From 1-14-2-50-31-20 sp964617555 (GTDB lineage: Bacteria > Bacteroidota > Ignavibacteria > Ignavibacteriales > Melioribacteraceae): a stretch of DNA of 11,107 nucleotides. The notes under the pieces were generated by a model. The model saw nothing but the letters and a program-made list of their open reading frames with translations, made no database searches and was not told the origin of the DNA. The first letter of the stretch is position 1. Every line of letters starts with the position of its first letter. A program made the position numbers and the translations under genes. Positions 1 to 7,305 of the stretch are shown piece by piece. The DNA is taken from contig CAZTYP010000023.1 in NCBI GenBank assembly GCA_964617555.1, positions 1 to 11,107 of the forward strand. Reading direction: 5' to 3'.

Positions 1-124
1 TTCCTTTTTTGAAAGGGATTACGGCAGATTGCTCAATTATTATCATTGTAATAAATTCTAAAATTTTAAAAATGAAATATAAATTTATTCTATATCTTTA
101 TTAAATAAATTTTATCTCTTTTGT

Positions 125-130
125 AAGGAG
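125..130 (+). promoter_or_regulatory. Shine-Dalgarno site of sixA
   Basis: AAGGAG ends 4 nt before the ATG at 135 and fixes that start. The 120 bases further upstream are very AT-rich and non-coding as far as I can see. They contain TATCTTTA at 93-100, a near match to the Bacteroidota -7 element TAnnTTTG, but with no convincing TTTG partner at the right distance, so I do not call a promoter. Confidence 0.75.
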
Positions 131-134
131 CAAA

Positions 135-641
135 ATGAAACAACTATATCTCGTCCGTCATGCCAAATCAAGTTGGGAAAATCATTTGCTGGCTGATATT
201 GACCGTCCCCTTAGTACAAAAGGCAAACGCGATGCCCCCATTATAGGAAATATTTTAAAAGAGAAAAAAATTATGCCCGATATCATAATTTCCAGCAACG
301 CAAAAAGGGCATTTACCACAGCAAAAATAATTGCGGAAAAACTCGGATATTCACATAAAATAGAAGTGAATAAATCAATTTACGAAGCTACAACACAAAA
401 TTTACTTGATGTAATTACTTCCATTGATGATAAATTTAATTCGGCAATGATTTTTGGGCACAACCCCGGGCTTACCGTGTTAACCGGCTTTATTACCAAC
501 GAATTTGTAAATAATATGCCAACATCCGCCGTTGCCATAATTGAGTTATCAGTCAATTTTTGGAAAGATGTAAATACAGCGTCCGGAAAATTAATAGGAT
601 TTGAATTTCCAAAAAAATACTCGGTAGGAAATAGACACTAA
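135..641 (+). CDS. sixA: SixA-type phosphohistidine phosphatase (histidine phosphatase superfamily)
   Basis: This 168-residue cytosolic protein matches the SixA branch of the histidine phosphatase superfamily. Family members remove phosphate from phosphohistidine, for example on Hpt domains of phosphorelays or on PTS proteins. The N-terminus carries the RHAKS motif at residues 8-12, where H9 is the expected phospho-acceptor. R24 lies in DRPLSxKG, R58 in SSNAKRAFTTA, and the second catalytic histidine, H109, in FGHNPGL. The later NMPTSAVA segment (about 127-134) is also typical of this branch. Length is normal for SixA. The start is supported by an AAGGAG ribosome-binding site 4 nt upstream. 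The gene stands alone on the plus strand and converges on the permease gene with only 10 nt between stop codons. Its substrate cannot be read from the sequence, and no histidine kinase or PTS gene is visible nearby. Confidence 0.92.
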   Translation: MKQLYLVRHAKSSWENHLLADIDRPLSTKGKRDAPIIGNILKEKKIMPDIIISSNAKRAFTTAKIIAEKLGYSHKIEVNKSIYEATTQNLLDVITSIDDKFNSAMIFGHNPGLTVLTGFITNEFVNNMPTSAVAIIELSVNFWKDVNTASGKLIGFEFPKKYSVGNRH

Positions 642-651
642 GTATAACCCG

Positions 652-1821
652 TTATTTTGTATCAACCAATTTTTTTATTAAATACTTCATTCTGAAATGT
701 GCAAGTAAATAGGCAAAACCAGAAAGCCAAATAAGATGTAACAAATCACCCCAAACATATTGAAAGCCTGCATTCATTTGGGTAATTCTTATTATCGAAC
801 TATAATACGGTGTAAGGGGAATAAATTTTGAAAGAAGTTGCAAGAGAAGAGGAAAAGAATCAATAGGCCAAGAATAGCCGGTAGTTAAAAATATGGGATA
901 AGACGTAAAGGCAAAAACTTCCATTATACCGGATTGTGTTTTAAAAAAGGACGCAAAGAAAACCGTGTAATAGAGAACGGATAATAAAAAGAAAAGCGTT
1001 AACAAAGCAATAAGAAACGGATTACCACCAAAACGAACATCAAAAAGCGGGAAAACCACCGTATAAAAAAAGAGTGTAATTGCTGCAAACAGAAAAAGAT
1101 AAAAAGAAACTTTGCCATTAATCATAATCCAAATGTTTTTGGCGGAATCGGTAACCCATTGTTTAAATTTCATTTTTTCTCTTATCAGTGCAATACTTTC
1201 GCCAAGCCCCAGAAATAATGTTTGATGTAAAATAAGAAGAAAAATTCCGGGCAACAAAAAATCTCCGTAATTTGCTGTCGGGTTATAAAGCATATGCACG
1301 TTAGGAGTTAAAGGCATAACTTGTGTAAGAGCTTGTTTTTCACTCATCCCTTTTACCGCTTGAAAATATTTTAATCTTATACCCGCACCCGCCATTAAAA
1401 GAACTTTGGTAACGGCTTTATTAACATCATTTGAGGGAAGAAATTTTGTTGTATTAAGAAATATCGAAACGTCTCCACCTTTCAGTTTTTTCAAATTCTT
1501 TTCAAAATTATGAGGGATAAAGATGAAACCGTTTATTTCCATTTTATGAACCCGTTCAACGGCGGTATTAAAATTATCCCCTTCATTAATCAAATCAATT
1601 TTTTCCGTAGAATTAAGAGCCGTAATAATTGAACGTGAAGCTACTGTCCTATCCATATCCACAACTCCGAACTTTACTTTTGATTCATCTTTGTAAATAT
1701 ATATTGAACCGAGAAAAAAAGCGTAAAGTAAAGGTGCGATAATAACGGTCAATAAAATCGAATGATCGGCAGCAATAATTTTAGCTTCGTTAAAAAACAT
1801 TTTTTTCAATTTATTGAACAT
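652..1821 (-). CDS. ABC-2 type transporter permease (second permease of the export operon)
   Basis: This 389-residue inner-membrane protein has the ABC2_membrane_3 architecture seen in YhhJ/YbhS/YbhR-type exporters. There is one N-terminal membrane segment (about 22-43), then a large extracytoplasmic domain (about 45-185), then about five membrane segments (near 188-212, 238-262, 268-293, 300-318 and 360-376). The domain-to-membrane junction LYNPTANYGDFLLPG (178-192) is characteristic of the family. It is the last gene of the minus-strand operon, and its ATG shares one base with the stop of the preceding permease (TAATG). A strong GGAGGGAG site lies inside the end of that gene, which suggests translational coupling. 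The protein resembles the upstream permease in layout and at the LYNP junction, so the two probably form a heterodimeric channel. The substrate is unknown, and relatives are usually described as multidrug or hydrophobic-compound exporters. It contains no nucleotide-binding domain. Confidence 0.88.
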   Translation of the reverse strand: MFNKLKKMFFNEAKIIAADHSILLTVIIAPLLYAFFLGSIYIYKDESKVKFGVVDMDRTVASRSIITALNSTEKIDLINEGDNFNTAVERVHKMEINGFIFIPHNFEKNLKKLKGGDVSIFLNTTKFLPSNDVNKAVTKVLLMAGAGIRLKYFQAVKGMSEKQALTQVMPLTPNVHMLYNPTANYGDFLLPGIFLLILHQTLFLGLGESIALIREKMKFKQWVTDSAKNIWIMINGKVSFYLFLFAAITLFFYTVVFPLFDVRFGGNPFLIALLTLFFLLSVLYYTVFFASFFKTQSGIMEVFAFTSYPIFLTTGYSWPIDSFPLLLQLLSKFIPLTPYYSSIIRITQMNAGFQYVWGDLLHLIWLSGFAYLLAHFRMKYLIKKLVDTK

Positions 1822-3014
1822 TACACTCCCTCCGCCAAAGATGGAATAAGTGCTAATTTTTTAATATGAAACTTCATAGCGACATAGCTTCCAAAAAAAC
1901 CGATAAACATAAAAACAAGAAGAGCGAAAATATGCGGCAATACAAATTCTAAGGATACATCCATCTGATATAACTGCAAAAAACCCGCTATAAAATGTGT
2001 GTACGGAATAAGTTGAGAATAAAATTGATCGTAAATAGGTAATGCCCAAGCCGGAAAAGTAAATCCGCTGAAAACAAAAGCGGGAGAGTTATAAAAGAAA
2101 ACAATATCCAATCCCACAACTTTATCCAAAAAGATACTTGAAATCATCAATCCCATTACGGTTGAAACGCCAGCAAAAAAGAGCAGATAGAAAAATAGCA
2201 ATATCGAATTACCGTAAACGGAAATTCCCATTGAAGGAAAAACGACCGCCAATATTAATAAAGCAGGAAAAATACTTGCAACAACATACGCAACAGTTTT
2301 GCCGGTTATTATGGAAAAAATATTATTGTTACTCATTTGCAATAATTCGCGAATACCGCCGTTGCTCAATTTTTCGTCGAACTCTGTGTTAATTGCCGAA
2401 GCACCGGCAAACATTAAAATCATTTGAAAAAGTACTGTTAACAGTCCAGGAGCAAGGTATTGCATATAATCGTAATTGGGATTATAAAGCGGGTGTTTAT
2501 GCATTCTGAAAGGCATCACTAAATTCATTGATTTTTCGGGAGGCATTAATTCCGCCCCGAATTTTTTCAATAAAATCCCCGAGGATACGGTAATAACAAT
2601 TTCGGAAGCAGCTTTGTAAATTAGGTTACCGTAAACAATGTTTTGGGAATTAATAACAATGTTCACATTAGAACTTTTTCCCCTTTTAATCTTTTTAGTC
2701 ATTCCGCTCGGAAAATAGAACGCAGCTTTTACATCGTTATTCAGAATTAAATCATTAAGTTCTGAAAAAGAAGCAGCCCGATAAACAACTTGCAACGAAG
2801 GAGAGGAATCTAAAAAACGTGTAAGCAAACGGGATAGTTCGGTGTTATCCTCGTCAAAAACCGCAACGGGAGTATCGTGGATTGCTTGATTGGAATAAAT
2901 TAACGGGATGAAAAAATATACAATCAACGGCACAATAAAAAGAAGGATAATTCTACTACGTGTAGATTTAATCAGTTTAAGTTCACGTTTGGCAATATTT
3001 AAAATGGTTGACAT
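1821..3014 (-). CDS. ABC-2 type transporter permease (first permease of the export operon)
   Basis: This 397-residue inner-membrane protein has the same layout as the downstream permease. A membrane segment at about 22-40 is followed by a periplasmic domain (about 42-185). A cluster of membrane segments then follows near 186-210, 238-260, 267-291, 303-321 and 358-380. The junction motif is LYNPNYDYMQYLAPG (176-190). The family (ABC2_membrane_3) forms the membrane part of ABC exporters and needs a partner ATPase to move substrate; none is encoded in this operon. The start codon lies one base after the stop of the adaptor gene (TGA-T-ATG), so the genes are almost certainly co-transcribed, although I see no Shine-Dalgarno sequence before this ATG. 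The extracytoplasmic domain is expected to contact the HlyD-type adaptor. Substrate unknown. Confidence 0.88.
   Translation of the reverse strand: MSTILNIAKRELKLIKSTRSRIILLFIVPLIVYFFIPLIYSNQAIHDTPVAVFDEDNTELSRLLTRFLDSSPSLQVVYRAASFSELNDLILNNDVKAAFYFPSGMTKKIKRGKSSNVNIVINSQNIVYGNLIYKAASEIVITVSSGILLKKFGAELMPPEKSMNLVMPFRMHKHPLYNPNYDYMQYLAPGLLTVLFQMILMFAGASAINTEFDEKLSNGGIRELLQMSNNNIFSIITGKTVAYVVASIFPALLILAVVFPSMGISVYGNSILLFFYLLFFAGVSTVMGLMISSIFLDKVVGLDIVFFYNSPAFVFSGFTFPAWALPIYDQFYSQLIPYTHFIAGFLQLYQMDVSLEFVLPHIFALLVFMFIGFFGSYVAMKFHIKKLALIPSLAEGV
1826..1833 (-). promoter_or_regulatory. Shine-Dalgarno site of the second permease gene
   Basis: On the minus strand this reads GGAGGGAG and ends 4 nt before the ATG at 1821-1819. 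It lies within the last codons of the upstream permease. It is the clearest ribosome-binding site of the operon and supports coupled translation across the TAATG junction. Confidence 0.75.
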
Positions 3015-3015
3015 A

Positions 3016-4023
3016 TCAGAGTTGAATTTTAACAGTCATTCCCGGACGTAAATTTTCTATTTTTTCTTTCGGTTTAAGGTGAATTTCGAACGTGCGCAAA
3101 TCTATATTTCCGGTTTCCTTTGTGGGCAACCAATTGGCAAAGCCCGCCATGGGTGAAATATAACTTACATAAAAAGTAAATTCTTCGTTATCCAAAGCAG
3201 GAATAACTCCAGGAAATTCGGCACCTTTTTTAAATGGACTCATCAGGTCTTCTCTAATCTGAATAATCACATGTGCATCTTCAGGTATTTGAATGGAATA
3301 GACCGGAAAACCGGCGGGAACAATCTCACCTTTATCGGCAATCTGATTGGAAATCTCTCCGCTCACCGGTGAAATTAACTCCAGTTCTTCACTGAAAGCC
3401 AATGCCTCGTTATATAAATTTTCCGATGCGTAATACCGTGCAATTGCAGCGTCGATTAATTCTTTCCTTGCTCCTTCCCTAGCCATATCGTAAACGGCTT
3501 TTGCAGCATTCATTTGATCTAATGCGGCATTATATTTAAAGCGAACCTCATCATATTTTTGTTCGGAAATAACAGAATCTTGATAAAGCTTTTCAATTCG
3601 TTTAAAAGTTTTTTCAGCATATTGGTACTGACTTTTGGTAATAAGATAAGCATTTTTCGCCGCTTCAATTTCCTGAGGACGCGCACCGTTTTTGGCCATT
3701 TCCATCAATGCTTTGGCGGCATTCTTTAATCCTTCGGCCTGAGCAACTTTGGTATTTACAATTTTGGGCTCGAACAATGCAAGCGTGTCCCCTTCTTTAA
3801 CAATATCTCCTCTGTGCACCAATAATTTTTCAATTTTACCGGGCAGTTCCGAAGCTACATCCACAACGGTTGTTTCAACAAAACCAACCACAAAAGAATC
3901 GTTATGGGATGAACATGAAGTTATAATATAGAAAAAAGAGATAGCCAATAGAATCAAAGGAAATGAAATTACAGTTCGTTTCATAATATTTTCAACATCT
4001 GTTTTTTTATTTTCTGTCGTCAT
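3016..4023 (-). CDS. HlyD/AcrA-family periplasmic adaptor, probable lipoprotein
   Basis: This 335-residue adaptor should bridge the inner-membrane permeases and the outer-membrane TolC-like channel. The N-terminus is a lipoprotein signal: a hydrophobic stretch (about 17-34) ends in the lipobox ITSC, with C37 as the lipidated residue. Two biotinyl-lipoyl half-motifs follow (about 52-86, with PGKIEKLLVHRGDIVKEGD, and about 214-247). They flank a long helical hairpin (about 88-212) rich in Ala, Lys and Glu, which docks onto the TolC tip in known family members. The C-terminus has a beta-barrel-like region and ends in LRPGMTVKIQL, typical of HlyD proteins. Two starts are possible. The ATG at 4023 gives a 13-residue charged extension before the signal; the ATG at 3984 (M14, MKRTVIS) gives a conventional lipoprotein signal. 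Neither has a clear Shine-Dalgarno sequence. I keep the longer form but think 3984 at least as likely. The gene lies 27 nt downstream of the TolC-like gene. Confidence 0.88.
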   Translation of the reverse strand: MTTENKKTDVENIMKRTVISFPLILLAISFFYIITSCSSHNDSFVVGFVETTVVDVASELPGKIEKLLVHRGDIVKEGDTLALFEPKIVNTKVAQAEGLKNAAKALMEMAKNGARPQEIEAAKNAYLITKSQYQYAEKTFKRIEKLYQDSVISEQKYDEVRFKYNAALDQMNAAKAVYDMAREGARKELIDAAIARYYASENLYNEALAFSEELELISPVSGEISNQIADKGEIVPAGFPVYSIQIPEDAHVIIQIREDLMSPFKKGAEFPGVIPALDNEEFTFYVSYISPMAGFANWLPTKETGNIDLRTFEIHLKPKEKIENLRPGMTVKIQL

Positions 4024-4050
4024 TTTATTTACACTGTTTATTTTAAATTA

Positions 4051-5511
4051 CTATTTACCTGTTTGTGCCGCTTCAAAAATATCAACCGCTTTTTGAGGAT
4101 TACCGGTTGCAACATAATATTCCGTTAATGCTTTGTAATAATTATACAGAGTTGCTGCACGTTTAACTTTCTCCCCCTCCAACTCAAGCGTAGCATCAAT
4201 TACCTCTAATGAAGTTCCGTAGCCTTCTTCAAATCTGCGGGTGGCCATTCGTAAATTTTCTTCTGCCAACTCTATTGTGCTTGCAAGTTTTTGATATTTA
4301 TTTTTTGCATTATTTACTTGACGATAAGATTTATTTACCCAAAGTTTAATTTTATTTTTAGCATCTTTATCCGCATATAAAAGCTGATTTTTTAAATATT
4401 CGGAGGATTGAATTTCATTATAATCTTTCATTCCCGAAAAGATTTCATACTTCATCTGTACCCCTACAATCCAAGGCGGTTGAATAATTCCCGGCATCTC
4501 CTCTCTGAAAAATCCGACCTCACCAAAAGCAAAAATTGTAGGCCACATATTGGATGAAGCCGCATTCCTTTTCTGCTCTACCATTATTTTTTTCTGTTCA
4601 ATTAATTTAAGCAAAGGCTGATTTGTATATGCGGAATCTATTCCGTGTTCTATATCCAATTGAACATCGGTAAAATTTAATTTATCGGAAAGAACAAATG
4701 TTGTATCGTTCCGGAACCCCATCGTGTAATTTAGCGCAAGTTTGGCAAGGGAAAGATTATTTACGTCATCCTCCAATTCCGATTCCGCACCGGATAGAGC
4801 AACTTTTGCACGCAATAATTGATATTTTGCAACAACACCTTCAGCCACCAATTGTTCAGCGGTTTTTTTATGTTTTTTTATTCCCTCTATAACATCCTTA
4901 CGGGTTTGAACCACTTGCTTCAATAATACAACCCCGAGATACATATTTATAATTTGTTGAATTGTTTCGTTAGTAGCTTTTTTTACTTCTATGTTTGCTT
5001 CTTGATATTCCGCTTCGGCAAAATTACTTCCGGCATTTATTTTTCCGCCGGTAAAAAGGGGTTGTATCACCGAAATATTTGCTGTGGGAAAATGCTGTTT
5101 GTCTATAATCAAATTATATGCGGGAAGTTTTTGCATACTACCGTATAGTTTTTCGTATAATGCATCAGGCGGCAACGGAACCGGTAAAATATTATTCGTT
5201 ATTTGTACACCGTATCTTGCCGCAATATCATCCAAAGAATTTTTTAAATGAGAAGAATTTATTTGAATGTTATCCCCCATGTATGTGTAACCGCCCGTTA
5301 TTGTTACTTTGGGAAGATAGTTCCCAAAGGCGGCATCTCTTTCGGCATCTTTTTCCTTTACCTTTGCTTCGTATCGTTTAATTGTTTCGTTCCGCTTAAG
5401 TGCAACCGATACCGCATCCCGCAAAGATAATCTACTTTGTCCGAAAAAAGATGAATGCAATAAAAAAAACATTAATAATAATTTTGTAATCTTCAAATTA
5501 TAACCCCGCAT
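4051..5511 (-). CDS. TolC-like outer-membrane efflux protein
   Basis: This 486-residue protein of the outer membrane efflux protein (OEP/TolC) family would form the trimeric outer-membrane exit duct of the pump. A signal peptide is visible: a positively charged start, a hydrophobic stretch at about 10-23 and a likely cleavage before Q25 (SFFG-QS). The mature protein opens with LSLRDAVSVALKRNETIKRYEAKVKEKDAERDAA-type sequence, the standard start of the first OEP repeat. It continues with long helices and the FGNYLPKVTITGGYTYMGDN strand. A second repeat occupies roughly residues 260-470 and contains RRFEEGYGTSLEVIDATLELEGEKVKRA, typical of the family. Length is normal. It is the first gene of the minus-strand operon, followed by adaptor and permeases. 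The ATG at 5511 has no Shine-Dalgarno sequence, but the signal peptide fits this start well. The substrate cannot be predicted. Confidence 0.92.
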   Translation of the reverse strand: MRGYNLKITKLLLMFFLLHSSFFGQSRLSLRDAVSVALKRNETIKRYEAKVKEKDAERDAAFGNYLPKVTITGGYTYMGDNIQINSSHLKNSLDDIAARYGVQITNNILPVPLPPDALYEKLYGSMQKLPAYNLIIDKQHFPTANISVIQPLFTGGKINAGSNFAEAEYQEANIEVKKATNETIQQIINMYLGVVLLKQVVQTRKDVIEGIKKHKKTAEQLVAEGVVAKYQLLRAKVALSGAESELEDDVNNLSLAKLALNYTMGFRNDTTFVLSDKLNFTDVQLDIEHGIDSAYTNQPLLKLIEQKKIMVEQKRNAASSNMWPTIFAFGEVGFFREEMPGIIQPPWIVGVQMKYEIFSGMKDYNEIQSSEYLKNQLLYADKDAKNKIKLWVNKSYRQVNNAKNKYQKLASTIELAEENLRMATRRFEEGYGTSLEVIDATLELEGEKVKRAATLYNYYKALTEYYVATGNPQKAVDIFEAAQTGK

Positions 5512-5623
5512 AAAAGTAATATAACAAAACCTATCGGCTAAAATAGCACATATTGTCTTTTAAAGATATTCAAAGCAACAGAAGTAATCAAATATTTTTT
5601 TAATTTTCGAAATATGGTTATCA
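5512..5623. promoter_or_regulatory. Divergent intergenic region between the export operon and aroK
   Basis: These 112 bases separate the minus-strand export operon from the plus-strand aroK cluster and must hold promoters for both unless transcription enters from elsewhere. On the minus strand, TAGGTTTTG (within about 5526-5536) is one base from the Bacteroidota -7 consensus TAnnTTTG and sits 15-20 nt before the tolC-like ATG. The only upstream TTTG is too far away to be its -33 partner. I found no clear inverted repeat that would suggest an operator, and no regulator gene lies next to it. The call rests mainly on gene orientation. Confidence 0.4.
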
Positions 5624-6205
5624 TTGGTAATTCATTTAAAAATAATTGGTGAAAAGATTAAACGAATATATTTAACAGGATTTATGACAAGCGGCAAAAG
5701 CACAATAGGCCCGATATTGGCAAATGTGCTTGGTTGGGAATTTGTTGATTTGGACAATGCCATTGAAGAGCATGAAAACAAATCGGTTGTGGAAATTTTT
5801 GAAAAAAACGGTGAAGAATACTTTCGCAATTTGGAACATGATTTACTTCTAAAATTTTCGCAATCGGATAATCTTGTAATCTCTCTCGGTGGCGGCACCA
5901 TGGCCTATAAACGCAATTTAGACATACTGAAAAAAAACGGAACAATTGTATACTTGAAATCCTCCCCCGAAATGATTTACAAAAGGATTAAGAATAAAAT
6001 AGACCGACCGATTTTTAGGGATTTGGTACTTGCGGAAAATTCCCGACCGAAAGATTTTATTAATCGCATAACAGAAATAATGAAAGAACGCGAACCATAC
6101 TACATACAAGCGGATATCCATATTAACACCGATATTACAAGCATTGGAGTTACCGTAGATAAATTGGCTAAACTATTGCAAAGAGGCATTAATGAAAAAA
6201 ATTAA
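5624..6205 (+). CDS. aroK: Shikimate kinase
   Basis: This cytosolic enzyme phosphorylates shikimate at the 3-hydroxyl using ATP, the fifth step of the shikimate pathway. As translated it has 193 residues, somewhat longer than the usual 170 or so. Walker A is GFMTSGKS (19-26). The shikimate-binding residues appear as D44 in FVDLD, R68 in YFRNLE, the GGG at 89-91, and R156 in KEREPYY. The LID arginine-proline is R128-P129 in DRPIFRD. A TTG at 5624 is the only conventional start codon in frame after the upstream stop at 5585-5587. The next in-frame ATG (5684) lies inside Walker A and cannot be the start. No Shine-Dalgarno sequence precedes the TTG, so the exact N-terminus is uncertain. The gene overlaps aroB by 14 nt and is co-transcribed with it. 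Confidence 0.93.
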   Translation: MVIHLKIIGEKIKRIYLTGFMTSGKSTIGPILANVLGWEFVDLDNAIEEHENKSVVEIFEKNGEEYFRNLEHDLLLKFSQSDNLVISLGGGTMAYKRNLDILKKNGTIVYLKSSPEMIYKRIKNKIDRPIFRDLVLAENSRPKDFINRITEIMKEREPYYIQADIHINTDITSIGVTVDKLAKLLQRGINEKN

Positions 6206-7286
6206 AATTAATCTTCCGCAAAACGGATATGATGTTTTGGTTGGGGAAAATATTTTCCCTCAACTTTTGAAAAGGATTAATTTATTATCGTTAAACAAGA
6301 ACATTTTTTTTGTGATCGATAAAAATGTTTTTGAATTGCACACACAACGCATAAACACTATCATTAAATCGTACAAGGGCAAGAGCACCCGGCTTATTAT
6401 TGAAGTTAATGAAAAATTAAAATCCTTTAAAACAATGGAAGTTATTTACAAAGAACTTCTTGCAAACGATTACTCAAGAGACACTTTGCTTGTAGCAATT
6501 GGCGGAGGAATTATCGGAGATGTTTGCGGATTTGTGGCCGCAACTTTTTCACGTGGTATTCAATATATACAAATTCCTACAACTCTACTTGCCGCAGTAG
6601 ACAGTTCTGTTGGAGGTAAAACCGGAATCAATTTTGCGGGGACAAAAAACATCATCGGAGCTTTTAAACAACCGGAATTGGTAATAATTGATATTAACTT
6701 TCTACAAACATTGCAACACGACGAACTTCTTTCGGGACTTGGCGAAATTGTAAAATACGGTTACCTCACAAATAAAAAATTTCATAATTACATCAAAAAA
6801 AATATTATTAAAATTTTTCAAAAAGAGAAAACCGTATTAAAAAGGATAATAAATGAATCGGTGCAATTTAAAGGCGATGTAGTGGTAAGCGACGAAAAAG
6901 AAAGCGGTAAGAGAAAAATGTTAAATCTCGGACACACTTTTGCACATGCTTTTGAAGTAGGAAGCAGATATAAACTTAAACATGGTCAGGCCGTAATAGT
7001 CGGTATTGCCTCTGCTCTTTACCTATCGAATAAGCTCGGATTTGTTTCTCAAACAAAATTGAATGATTTACTCGAGTTAATCCGACTATTTAAAGATGAG
7101 ATTGTTATCGATAATCTTAATAAAAAATTGTTACTTACAACAATGCAACGGGATAAAAAGAACAAAGACGGAAAAATCAAATTTGTTCTGCTCAATGATA
7201 TAGGTAATATTATTCTGGATGTTGAAGCAAAGAAGGAAGAGATTATTTTTGCAATTGAAAACGGAACAAAGATTTTTAAAAAATAA
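6192..7286 (+). CDS. aroB: 3-dehydroquinate synthase
   Basis: This enzyme converts DAHP (3-deoxy-D-arabino-heptulosonate 7-phosphate) to 3-dehydroquinate, the second step of the shikimate pathway. It uses NAD+ and a divalent metal, usually zinc. The 364-residue length is typical. The NAD-binding glycine segment is GGGIIGD (104-110), followed by the conserved IPTTLLAAVDSSVGGKTGIN block (128-147). The metal ligands expected for the family are present: E185 in GLGEIVKYG, H248 in LNLGHTFAHAFE and H264 in LKHGQAV. K143 and the downstream NxxGxF block (about 153-158) complete the signature. The ATG at 6192 lies within the last codons of aroK and is preceded by AAGAGG (6181-6186), so reinitiation after aroK is likely. 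The gene product supplies the pathway that AroK continues. Twenty bases separate it from the downstream GHL10 gene. Confidence 0.96.
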   Translation: MKKIKINLPQNGYDVLVGENIFPQLLKRINLLSLNKNIFFVIDKNVFELHTQRINTIIKSYKGKSTRLIIEVNEKLKSFKTMEVIYKELLANDYSRDTLLVAIGGGIIGDVCGFVAATFSRGIQYIQIPTTLLAAVDSSVGGKTGINFAGTKNIIGAFKQPELVIIDINFLQTLQHDELLSGLGEIVKYGYLTNKKFHNYIKKNIIKIFQKEKTVLKRIINESVQFKGDVVVSDEKESGKRKMLNLGHTFAHAFEVGSRYKLKHGQAVIVGIASALYLSNKLGFVSQTKLNDLLELIRLFKDEIVIDNLNKKLLLTTMQRDKKNKDGKIKFVLLNDIGNIILDVEAKKEEIIFAIENGTKIFKK

Positions 7287-7305
7287 TTTTTTTTCGAGAA
7301 ATTGA

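Noticed and set aside
85..134. Bacteroidota-type promoter (TATCTTTA at 93-100) upstream of sixA.
   Set aside because: Only the -7-like element is present, in very AT-rich DNA where such matches arise by chance, and no TTTG sits at the expected distance.
1..134. Remnant of an upstream gene or RNA gene at the left edge.
   Set aside because: No frame continues across the segment and no tRNA-like or other structured RNA pattern was seen; it reads as ordinary AT-rich intergenic DNA.
2138..2392. Plus-strand 84-codon frame inside the first permease gene.
   Set aside because: Its basic, low-complexity translation looks like the complement of hydrophobic membrane-segment codons. It has no start signal and no neighbours on that strand.
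5118..5430. Plus-strand open frames antisense to the TolC-like gene.
   Set aside because: They have no recognisable domains, are Cys/Arg/Tyr-rich in the manner of antisense translations, and lie wholly within a well-supported gene.
5614..5652. Twelve-codon frame before aroK with Phe and Trp codons, as a possible aromatic amino acid attenuator leader peptide.
   Set aside because: It has only one Phe and one Trp, not the repeated codons of known leader peptides. It runs into aroK, so there is no space for a terminator/antiterminator hairpin, and it lacks a ribosome-binding site.
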